Positions 1 to 5,298 of a DNA stretch of 7,959 bases are shown piece by piece. Origin of the DNA: a bacterium (GTDB lineage: Bacteria; Babelota; Babeliae; Babelales; CAIQNR01). The DNA lies in assembly GCA_947502805.1 (NCBI GenBank), contig CANNBR010000037.1, forward strand, positions 1-7,959. Direction: 5' to 3'. The notes under the pieces were generated by a model. The model searched no databases. It was not told where the DNA came from and worked only from the letters and a program-made list of their open reading frames with translations. Each line of letters begins with the position of its first letter. Within the stretch, counting starts at the first letter, position 1. Made by a program: the position numbers and the translations under genes.

Positions 1-878
1 CGGGTTGGATGGGAAGAATCCATCGTATCAATACCAAGCTTAATGCATGGTTCAAGTGAAGCAAGGTCTCCAATACCAAGTAAGTGATTCGGTTTATCAG
101 TTGGAAGATAAGGCATCATTTTTTCGAGCATCGCAAACATTTCATTATGAGTTTTTCCTAACGATCCCCCAATTGCATAACCCCCAAAAGGTAAGTTCGC
201 TGCAAATTCGCAGCTTTTTTTACGCAACTCTGGATCAACGCCACCGTGGATAACGGAGTACATAGTTTGATTGTTTTCATTTTTCATATGTTCATCGAGT
301 GAGCGTTTTTCCCAACGATGGGTACGTTCAAATGAATTAATAAGAGCTCGTTTATCAACGTGGTAAGGAGGTAGCTCATCAAGGGGGATTATAATATCAG
401 CCCCTAAATCTTTTTGTGCCAGCACTGATGATTCAGGGGTCAGAAGAATTTGATTTCCGTCACGATATGATCGAAAAAGAACTCCTTCTTCATTAATTTT
501 TAAAACAGAATTCGATTGCTGTTTTTTGCCCTTGCTTTTTAGTTCTTCATTTACCGTTCCATACATCAAGCTAAATACTTGAAAGCCACCCGAATCAGTA
601 ATCAATGGTTGCGTTCGATTCATAAATTTGTGAAGACCACCAGCGTTTTTAATAAGTTCAGTTCCTGGGTGCAAAATCAGATGATAGGTATTACAAAACA
701 TAAGTTGAATACCCAGTTTATCAGTGTAGGCACTATCAACCGCTTTGAGCGTTGCGTTAGTTCCAACAGGAACAAAGTTGGGAGTATCGATAATCCCATG
801 GGGCGTATGGATTCTACCTACGCGTGCACGGGATTTTTTTGATTGATAGATAAGTTCAAAAGAAAAAGGAGAGGTCAT
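1..878 (-). CDS. tgt: tRNA-guanine (queuine/preQ1) transglycosylase, C-terminus cut by window edge
   Basis: This gene was found by translating the minus strand. The frame is open from an ATG at 878 to the window edge, giving 292 complete codons of a family usually near 370-400. Tgt exchanges guanine 34 of GUN-anticodon tRNAs for a queuosine base. Visible landmarks are TDSGGFQ (residues 94-100, with Asp95 as the family's general base) and GIDTMDSSHPT (282-292, with Asp287 aligning to the catalytic nucleophile). The C-terminal zinc site lies outside the window. Compared with E. coli Tgt there is an insertion of roughly 18 residues around 109-127. The substrate-pocket Cys of DECTPYP is Leu169 (DELPPYH). 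The GGLAVGE loop reads GGSLGK (237-242), one residue shorter. These features resemble the chlamydial Tgt as I recall it, an enzyme reported to use queuine directly. The ATG overlaps the stop of the upstream importer gene (ATGA), so translation is probably coupled. Confidence 0.95.
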   Translation of the reverse strand, partial: MTSPFSFELIYQSKKSRARVGRIHTPHGIIDTPNFVPVGTNATLKAVDSAYTDKLGIQLMFCNTYHLILHPGTELIKNAGGLHKFMNRTQPLITDSGGFQVFSLMYGTVNEELKSKGKKQQSNSVLKINEEGVLFRSYRDGNQILLTPESSVLAQKDLGADIIIPLDELPPYHVDKRALINSFERTHRWEKRSLDEHMKNENNQTMYSVIHGGVDPELRKKSCEFAANLPFGGYAIGGSLGKTHNEMFAMLEKMMPYLPTDKPNHLLGIGDLASLEPCIKLGIDTMDSSHPT

Positions 879-1609
879 TTTCGTCGTCCCCAGCCAGGCG
901 TCGGGGATCCAGGAGCAGTAAAAGAGTCATTATACGGTTTAAAGGGCAAAAATTTTCGACAAAAGGTAACAAGGGGAATGCCAGAGAAAATGACAATACA
1001 TTTGATGGTGTAGCAAAACACAATAATCTGGACTACCGAGTGAACCGTTCCAGAAAGTGCAATGAGGGTGAAAGCAATAGTATCGAACAGTTGGCTAATG
1101 GTTAAAGCAAGAATGGTTTTGGTAAAAAAACGTCTGTTTGGCCACCAGGTAGAAAACATATGATACAAAGAAAGATTGAGTATCTTGGTAACTAGTGCAA
1201 CAAGGCATGAAGTTCCCATAATCCAAGGAAGTGGGGCAAGAACAGCAACATACTCAGCTTGCGTGACGTCATAGATATTCGGTTGGTACCATAAAAACAG
1301 TTGCGCCATCACAAGAAAAAACAGCGTGAGATACAAGCATAATGAGATTGCGCGTTGAGCTTCTTTTTTCCCGTAATATTCATAAATTAAATGGATAGCA
1401 AGGTCAGAACCTATAGCGAGCGCATCGCAGGTAACTACATCAAGCCCAAAAAGCGTTGTTTGTTTGCGAACAAAGACATTACTTAACAGGGCGCACAGGG
1501 TTACCAGTGAGGTTAATCCACCTAATCCAAAAAAAATCGCCCCTAGTGCAAAAAAAGCAACTAACAGACTCTGTGCTAAAAAAATAAATTCATTCATGCC
1601 AATAAGCAT
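875..1609 (-). CDS. yhhQ: VUT-family queuosine precursor transporter (YhhQ-like)
   Basis: This is a 244-residue polytopic inner-membrane protein with about six hydrophobic segments. Family hallmarks are an Asn/Lys pair after the second hydrophobic stretch (N44, K49), an E-Y-Y-G-K-K-x-A segment (77-84) and the SQLFDT motif (172-177). VUT/DUF165 proteins import queuosine precursors, either preQ1 or queuine. The stop overlaps the tgt ATG in an ATGA, so importer and enzyme form one transcription and translation unit. I chose ATG 1609 because GAGG lies 7 bases upstream (1617-1620); the internal ATG at residue 5 has no such site. The last 13 codons (APGSPTPGWGRRK) are GC-rich, Pro/Gly/Arg-rich and unlike the rest of the protein. 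They coincide with a REP-like inverted repeat. The family call is confident; whether the substrate is queuine or preQ1 is inferred from the neighbour. Confidence 0.9.
   Translation of the reverse strand: MLIGMNEFIFLAQSLLVAFFALGAIFFGLGGLTSLVTLCALLSNVFVRKQTTLFGLDVVTCDALAIGSDLAIHLIYEYYGKKEAQRAISLCLYLTLFFLVMAQLFLWYQPNIYDVTQAEYVAVLAPLPWIMGTSCLVALVTKILNLSLYHMFSTWWPNRRFFTKTILALTISQLFDTIAFTLIALSGTVHSVVQIIVFCYTIKCIVIFSGIPLVTFCRKFLPFKPYNDSFTAPGSPTPGWGRRK
884..913. repeat. REP-like GC-rich inverted repeat at the yhhQ/tgt junction
   Basis: TCCCC (887-891) and GGGGA (903-907) form exact arms around an 11-base loop, followed by TCCAGG. Over 881-920, 27 of 40 bases are G or C, well above the flanks. The layout, CCCC-arm, AGGCG centre, GGGGATCCAG, resembles widespread REP/MITE-like palindromes. 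It encodes the last residues of the importer and supplies the only purine-rich GGGGA before the tgt ATG. Confidence 0.5.
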
Positions 1610-1631
1610 TTTTGTACCTCGTAAAGGAGCA

Positions 1632-1637
1632 AGTATA
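1632..1637 (-). promoter_or_regulatory. Putative -10 element for the yhhQ-tgt unit
   Basis: TATACT on the minus strand lies 22 bases upstream of the importer ATG. The -35 region is poor: TTTTAA at 17 bases spacing, in an A/T-rich stretch. The leader would be only about 15 nt, which leaves no room for a preQ1 riboswitch. Confidence 0.4.
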
Positions 1638-1664
1638 GCGCAAAATGAGCATTTTTAAAATAAA

Positions 1665-1727
1665 TCAGAGTCTTTTTGCTCGTTCTAGATCTTTAACAAA
1701 CTTTGTCTGGTAAACCCGATTTAGCAT
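1665..1727 (-). pseudogene. Remnant of a YafQ/RelE-type toxin gene (20 codons then stop)
   Basis: An ATG lies two bases after the antitoxin stop codon, where a partner toxin gene would start. The frame reads MLNRVYQTKFVKDLERAKRL and then TGA. The pattern (Q/T-x-x-F-x-K-D-L-x-R-A-K-x) matches what I know of YafQ-branch toxin N-termini, whose full length is about 90 residues. After the stop the sequence goes directly into the promoter of the importer gene, and I see no continuation of the toxin in any frame. The most economical reading is a deletion that removed about four fifths of the toxin and left an orphan antitoxin. With only 20 residues this rests on motif and position, not on a long match. 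The alternative is chance coding downstream of a solitary antitoxin. Confidence 0.6.
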
Positions 1728-1729
1728 GC

Positions 1730-1993
1730 CTAGAGCCCAAATTTTTTGGTGATCTTATCAGTATCGTTGTTGCGTAGTATATTTTTTTCTTCTTTAATTT
1801 CATCAAGCACTTTGCGTGTTTCTTTATTTGGTAGATGAGCACTTGTGATGCATTCAATGTCGATAGCATCGATAGCATCCATAAGTACTTCACGTATTGT
1901 TTTGCCAGTAAGAAGTGCGATTGATTTTATTTTTAAGTGATACTGTTTTGGAATATCGGATGTTAAGCGTGAAAGCTCTTTTCGATTGTCCAT
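1730..1993 (-). CDS. RelB/DinJ-like antitoxin, orphan
   Basis: This 87-residue protein has a two-part antitoxin layout. Residues about 10-45 (LTSDIPKQYHLKIKSIALLTGKTIREVLMDAI, shown here only by its ends L10 and I41) look like a ribbon-helix-helix DNA-binding and dimerisation region. Residues about 50-87 contain the tail typical of RelB/DinJ-type antitoxins: S-x-H-x-P-N-K-E-T near 51-59, a KN pair near 69-71, and a final D-x-I-x-K-K-F-G-L that resembles the D-D-L-x-K-K-L-G-I ending. This tail normally wraps and neutralises a RelE-fold endoribonuclease. The ATG is supported by AAAGGAG at 1999-2005. The cognate toxin appears deleted, with only a stub left at 1665-1727. The antitoxin may survive as a repressor or as an anti-toxin against other loci; that is inference. 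Confidence 0.8.
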   Translation of the reverse strand: MDNRKELSRLTSDIPKQYHLKIKSIALLTGKTIREVLMDAIDAIDIECITSAHLPNKETRKVLDEIKEEKNILRNNDTDKITKKFGL

Positions 1994-2017
1994 GAGAACT
2001 CCTTTGAGGTAGCGTTA

Positions 2018-2045
2018 TTTTTATTAACAAGCTTTAGCTTATCAA
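2018..2045 (-). promoter_or_regulatory. Possible promoter with small palindrome for the antitoxin
   Basis: On the minus strand TTGATA (2040-2045) is followed after 16 bases by TAAAAA (2018-2023), upstream of the antitoxin ribosome site. A palindrome, AAGCT-TT-AGCTT (2029-2040), fills most of the spacer, where an autoregulating ribbon-helix-helix protein could bind. The -10 match is weak. Confidence 0.3.
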
Positions 2046-2104
2046 GCAGTGATAGATCGGTTGCCTTCTCTGAAATTTACCAGCTAGAAGGGATATCCGT
2101 TTTT

Positions 2105-2113
2105 TGTTATAAT
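2105..2113 (+). promoter_or_regulatory. Extended -10 promoter for the membrane protein/MNT-HEPN operon
   Basis: TGTTATAAT has a consensus TATAAT (2108-2113) preceded by TGn, the extended -10 form that can work without a good -35. No convincing -35 is seen at 16-18 bases. Transcription would begin near 2120, about 34 bases before the first start codon. Confidence 0.5.
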
Positions 2114-2140
2114 TAAAAGATCAATAAATTTTAATTATAA
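2107..2140. repeat. Perfect 12-bp AT-only inverted repeat in the divergent intergenic region
   Basis: TTATAATTAAAA (2107-2118) and TTTTAATTATAA (2129-2140) are exact reverse complements separated by 10 bases. The left arm contains the -10 box, and the right arm ends directly before the GAGGGAG ribosome site. It could be an operator covering the promoter or a hairpin in the leader that hides the ribosome site. No T-run follows, so it is not a typical terminator. Confidence 0.7.
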
Positions 2141-2153
2141 GAGGGAGTGATAG

Positions 2154-2843
2154 GTGGATATTTTTGAAGTAGTACCTTTTTGGGTGTGGGGTGTCTTGTT
2201 ATGGACTTTTACCAAAAGTGTAGATAATACAACGAAAAAAGTTACGAGTTATTGGGTTGCATCGTATGTGGGTTCTTGTGTTGCAACATTGACTTACCTT
2301 TTTATTATGAAGATTGGTTTTGGTAATTTTTATCTTCCTAATGCTTATTTTGGCATAATCGTTTTAGAAATGGTTCTTTTGGGGGTGTGTGCACAAGCGT
2401 TTAAGAAAACCTATGGATTATGGGGATTCTTACTCTTTCCTTTGTTACTTTCTCTTGGATTGATTCTTTCGTTGTACGCATGGTGCGGGTTTACCGTTTC
2501 TTCTGGCGTTGCTTTGCTGATAGGTCTTTGGCTTGAGTGTTGGTTTTGGTTTGTTTTTAATAAGAGCGACTTGAAAATTATGAGCTTTGAATCGGAGATA
2601 CTCTTATTGCCAGGCATGATCACACTGGTTGCTATTCTTATTGAAGCCTGTATTCAGCTAACGATAAGGACATGGACTACGGGACAGCTCTTAGTTGGCG
2701 TTGGCTATACCAACAATATAATGACTTTAAGTCTTGTAGGGCCGACTTTTCTTGTACGAATAGGTTTGTGCTTGAGAAAATTATGGCTGGCAAGAAAAAA
2801 GAAAATGTTAGAAATTACCGTTGAAGTGAATGAGGAAGAATAA
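2154..2843 (+). CDS. Polytopic membrane protein of unknown family, paralogue A
   Basis: I do not recognise this protein. It has 229 residues and about seven hydrophobic segments (roughly 5-20, 30-52, 63-83, 88-109, 113-135, 148-170, 178-208), then a basic stretch (RKLWLARKKK, 208-217) and an acidic end (EVNEEE). The start is GTG at 2154, supported by GAGGGAG at 2141-2147. No signal peptide, catalytic motif or transporter signature is evident. It is collinear with the next gene: FKKT (83 versus 84), LE (127-128 in both), KI (141-142 in both), a Glu a few residues later, a Leu-run then Gly (154 versus 155), and a basic C-terminal end. This indicates a tandem duplication. The stop shares one base with the next ATG, so the two are probably co-translated, upstream of an MNT-HEPN pair on the same strand. 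Confidence 0.85.
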   Translation: MDIFEVVPFWVWGVLLWTFTKSVDNTTKKVTSYWVASYVGSCVATLTYLFIMKIGFGNFYLPNAYFGIIVLEMVLLGVCAQAFKKTYGLWGFLLFPLLLSLGLILSLYAWCGFTVSSGVALLIGLWLECWFWFVFNKSDLKIMSFESEILLLPGMITLVAILIEACIQLTIRTWTTGQLLVGVGYTNNIMTLSLVGPTFLVRIGLCLRKLWLARKKKMLEITVEVNEEE

Positions 2844-3487
2844 TGACTCTTATTGAAATACTATTAGGTGCGCCCTTTTGCGTAGCTGGTCTATTGCTCT
2901 ATTCGTTTATGGCAACATTTGAGGGAATAAGTACAAAAACTTGGTTTATGCCGCTTTTGATGACTTCATGTGCGTTTTGGGCAGTTGTTTTAGTGAAATC
3001 CTTTTCAGGAGAGATACAAGTTGAGAATGGTCCCTTTATTTTGCTTGTTTTTAGTGGAGCAATGCTTGTCATAGCTTTGAGCTTAGACCAGTTTAAAAAG
3101 ACGCATCGGTTGACAGGGATTAATGCAGTGTCCTTTGTGCTTTCAGCAGTGTCACTGGTTTTGCTTTATCAGGACTATGGATTGTTAATGTCACCTATTT
3201 GTGTGGGATTGGCAGTGATGTTGGAATTGGTAGTTTGGTTTTTTATTGCACGAAATAAAGTAAAAATACTCAATCCAGAAACTGGTAGTGTACTATTGCT
3301 CGTTGGCAATTTTGCTACAGTAGTTATGATTATCAGTTTTTATATCTATCGATTCACCAGTGGTGTGGTGCAAGCACTAGCCAGTATGAATATTGTTAAT
3401 GGAATGTGCGCAGCATTCTTGTGCAGGTTTTTACTAACACACGTCTATCTCTGTGTAAGAACAATCTATCGCGCAAGAAGAAGTTGA
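2843..3487 (+). CDS. Polytopic membrane protein of unknown family, paralogue B
   Basis: This 214-residue protein has about seven hydrophobic segments (near 6-24, 34-54, 62-82, 92-109, 114-136, 149-169, 176-206) and a basic C-terminus ending RARRS. Its ATG shares a base with the TAA of the preceding gene. The ribosome-site context comes from the end of that gene (GAGGAAGAA), so coupling is likely. It shares with paralogue A the FKKT-x2-L-x-G cytosolic-loop motif (84-92), the G-L-x4-LE-x3-WF segment (122-133), the KI-x-x-x-E loop (141-146) and the LLL-x-G start of the sixth hydrophobic segment. I cannot assign a function. The two may form a heterodimer, as tandem membrane paralogues often do, but nothing here proves that. 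The nucleotidyltransferase gene starts 28 bases downstream. Confidence 0.85.
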   Translation: MTLIEILLGAPFCVAGLLLYSFMATFEGISTKTWFMPLLMTSCAFWAVVLVKSFSGEIQVENGPFILLVFSGAMLVIALSLDQFKKTHRLTGINAVSFVLSAVSLVLLYQDYGLLMSPICVGLAVMLELVVWFFIARNKVKILNPETGSVLLLVGNFATVVMIISFYIYRFTSGVVQALASMNIVNGMCAAFLCRFLLTHVYLCVRTIYRARRS

Positions 3488-3515
3488 GTGGGGTGATGTG
3501 TGAAAGGAGAATGTA

Positions 3516-3833
3516 ATGCGGAAAAAAGTGAGATTGCGAGATTCGGATGTCGATCACATTATCGAATCATTTAAACAGTATTTTGGAAAAGATGATCATC
3601 TGTGGTTATTTGGTTCTCGAGTGGATCTTGAAAAACGTGGTGGGGACATAGATCTTTATGTGGAAACATATCTTTCTCAGTCAGAGGCGGTGTCGAAAAA
3701 AATGAATTTTAGGGGAGATTTGTGGAGGCGGATTGGTGAGCAAAAAATTGATGTGGTGGTGAATGTACTAGAAAGCGATTTTGAATTGCTTATTTATGAG
3801 AGCGCAAAAGAAGAAGGAGTGATGCTGATATGA
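3516..3833 (+). CDS. mntA: MNT-type minimal nucleotidyltransferase (MntA-like antitoxin)
   Basis: This 105-residue protein is a minimal polymerase-beta-fold nucleotidyltransferase. The diagnostic GS motif is G33-S34, followed after nine residues by D44-I-D46 (GDIDLY), with the third metal-binding aspartate at D79 (KIDVVV). All three acidic residues are intact, so the enzyme should be active. In the MntA-HepT systems studied, MntA transfers AMP to a tyrosine of the HEPN toxin and so inactivates it. Its stop overlaps the HEPN start in an ATGA, as expected for a coupled toxin-antitoxin pair. AAAGGAG at 3503-3509 is well placed for ATG 3516. An ATG-TAA at 3511-3516 precedes it and is probably meaningless. 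A regulatory rather than plasmid-addiction role is possible in a reduced genome. Confidence 0.9.
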   Translation: MRKKVRLRDSDVDHIIESFKQYFGKDDHLWLFGSRVDLEKRGGDIDLYVETYLSQSEAVSKKMNFRGDLWRRIGEQKIDVVVNVLESDFELLIYESAKEEGVMLI

Positions 3834-4303
3834 ATAGAAAAAAAACAGATCTAAGAGTTATGCAAGAACATATTCAGACTGTAGAAAAACATCTTGATCT
3901 GATACATTTTTTACTTGATGAGTTACGGAGTGTTTTGCCGTTTACTGCCAAGATAATGGAAGACATGACTATGCATCAAAAAGTTGACTGTGATGCACTC
4001 ATTTTTCGTTTTTCACTTACGCAAGACACTATGGCAACTAAGGTATTGCCGGATTATTTGGAGCTGACAGAAGAACAAACGCAAGGGATGTCCTTTATAG
4101 ATAAATTACATCTGCTAGAGCGATTAGAAATTATTGATGATGCAGACCAATGGAGAGATTTGCGTGAACTTAGAAATCATTATTCACATGTTTATACCAC
4201 GAGCTCACAAGATCAGGCTGATTATTTGAATAAAGTTTGTAAAGCTATACCGATTTTTGACGAATGTCTTGAGCGTATTAAGAAACGAATCTTACAGTTG
4301 TAA
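3830..4303 (+). CDS. hepT: HEPN-domain toxin, HepT-like ribonuclease
   Basis: This 157-residue, largely helical protein carries the HEPN catalytic signature R115-x4-H120-x-Y122 (RNHYSHVY) near the end of the third helical block. In characterised HepT proteins the Arg and His form the RNase site at the dimer interface, and the Tyr is the residue AMPylated by the MntA partner. All three are present, so both toxicity and control by the preceding gene are plausible. The N-terminal half (about 10-60) is long and helical, and the length is somewhat above the roughly 130-145 common for HepT. It overlaps the mntA-like gene by four bases and ends 11 bases from the convergent murB. The HEPN call is strong; the RNA target is unknown. 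Confidence 0.88.
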   Translation: MNRKKTDLRVMQEHIQTVEKHLDLIHFLLDELRSVLPFTAKIMEDMTMHQKVDCDALIFRFSLTQDTMATKVLPDYLELTEEQTQGMSFIDKLHLLERLEIIDDADQWRDLRELRNHYSHVYTTSSQDQADYLNKVCKAIPIFDECLERIKKRILQL

Positions 4304-4318
4304 ATGATAAGGATTTAC
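4300..4318. terminator. Small hairpin covering both convergent stop codons
   Basis: GTAAAT (4300-4305) and ATTTAC (4313-4318) are exact inverted arms with a 7-base loop. Each arm contains the stop codon of one of the convergent genes (hepT-like and murB). No T-run follows on either strand, so it is at best a weak bidirectional terminator. Confidence 0.25.
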
Positions 4319-5274
4319 CTGTCCAATAACGGGTATTCTTTAAATCCAACAAAAATACATTCAGGGTGGGGCATAATACCAAATGCAGCTTTCATTTTTT
4401 CTTGCAATGTACAAGCAAGTTGAATTAGATCTGATGAGGTTGCCTGATTTTTATTGACGAGCATGTTTGCATGCTGCCACGAGACACACGCTCCCCCAAC
4501 TGTCTCAGTTCCTTTGACTCCAATTTTATCAAGATAAAAAGCAACAAAGATCATTTTTTTCCCATTCCAAACAAGCGAAACTTCATCTTCATGAAAGTTC
4601 CTAAAAAAGCTTCCACAGGTATTTGAAGCGGGATAGCGTGATGCTCGGTGACGAATAATTTCATAGCGTCTACCTAGCGCATGAGCAGTTTCGGTATCGG
4701 TTGCTCGTTGTAGTTTGAGTGTTACTGAAATAACAAAATAATTTCCACTCATTAAGGTCGACTTATTGTAGCCGTATTTAAACCACTCAAGGTTAACTTC
4801 CAAGACTTTATTGGTAGTTTTTTCGATGACTTGTGCGCTTACAAGAAAATCACTAAAAAAATGCTGGAAGTAGTGCAGGTTTATATAAGCACAGCCACCA
4901 AGAGATCCTGGGATTCCACTAAACACTTCAAGCCCAATGAGATTTGTCTCTAATGTTTTTTCAATACAGCTGTTCATAGAAAGGCCAGCAGGGGCTGTGA
5001 TAAGCGCATGAGTTTTGCTATCAGAAGCATCAGTAATAACAAGTGGTGCTGATCGTGGACGGATTACTAGACCATTAAAGCCTTCATCGCTGATTAAGAT
5101 ATTTGCCCCTTCACCAAGAAAGAACATCTGAAGGTTGTGTTCTTTTGCAAAGCCTAATGCTTGCTGAAAATCAGATGCTGTTTCTGGTTCACAAAAATAG
5201 CGAGCGGGCCCACCGGTTTTGAACCAATTTTTATCTGCAAGGGGAATGTTTTCTTGGATGATGAATGGATTCAT
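4315..5274 (-). CDS. murB: UDP-N-acetylenolpyruvoylglucosamine reductase
   Basis: This 319-residue FAD-dependent cytosolic enzyme reduces UDP-GlcNAc-enolpyruvate to UDP-MurNAc, the second committed step of peptidoglycan synthesis. FAD-binding landmarks are FKTGGPA (18-24), GEGANILISD (54-63) and GIPGSLGG (120-127). The catalytic proton donor is S222 in CGSFFRN, the C-terminal Glu is E305 in HPECIFVG, and VGGACVSWQHANMLVN lies at 259-274. Two departures are seen. The usual Y-R-x-S, whose Arg contacts the substrate phosphate or enolpyruvyl group, reads Y169-N170-K-S172. The Asn-Ala-Gly-Ala-Tyr segment after GIPG-x2-GG is N132-L-H-Y-F. The ATG at 5274 follows AAGGAAG (5277-5283). The gene lies 24 bases downstream of the trhO stop, probably in the same transcript. 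Confidence 0.93.
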   Translation of the reverse strand: MNPFIIQENIPLADKNWFKTGGPARYFCEPETASDFQQALGFAKEHNLQMFFLGEGANILISDEGFNGLVIRPRSAPLVITDASDSKTHALITAPAGLSMNSCIEKTLETNLIGLEVFSGIPGSLGGCAYINLHYFQHFFSDFLVSAQVIEKTTNKVLEVNLEWFKYGYNKSTLMSGNYFVISVTLKLQRATDTETAHALGRRYEIIRHRASRYPASNTCGSFFRNFHEDEVSLVWNGKKMIFVAFYLDKIGVKGTETVGGACVSWQHANMLVNKNQATSSDLIQLACTLQEKMKAAFGIMPHPECIFVGFKEYPLLDR

Positions 5275-5298
5275 GTCTTCCTTTTTTATTTATTTGAA

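Noticed and set aside
47..253. Plus-strand open frame of 68 codons
   Set aside because: Antisense shadow of tgt, with no ribosome site and no domain-like pattern.
579..842. Plus-strand open frame of 87 codons
   Set aside because: It lies wholly opposite tgt, whose minus-strand translation shows the catalytic motifs; the plus frame shows no recognisable domain.
1607..1664. preQ1 riboswitch upstream of the importer
   Set aside because: The leader after the likely -10 is only about 15 nt and lacks the pseudoknot-type A-rich tail and C-rich loop of preQ1 aptamers.
1693..1893. Minus-strand open frame of 66 codons overlapping the antitoxin
   Set aside because: It is another frame inside and past the antitoxin gene. 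The antitoxin frame has the ribosome site and family motifs, and the toxin stub uses a different frame.
2411..2623. Minus-strand open frame of 70 codons
   Set aside because: Antisense shadow of membrane paralogue A; hydrophilic, low-complexity reverse of membrane-protein codons.
3511..3516. ATG-TAA start-stop just before the mntA-like ATG
   Set aside because: The Shine-Dalgarno lies only one base before this ATG, too close to use it, but 6 bases before the real start; probably chance.
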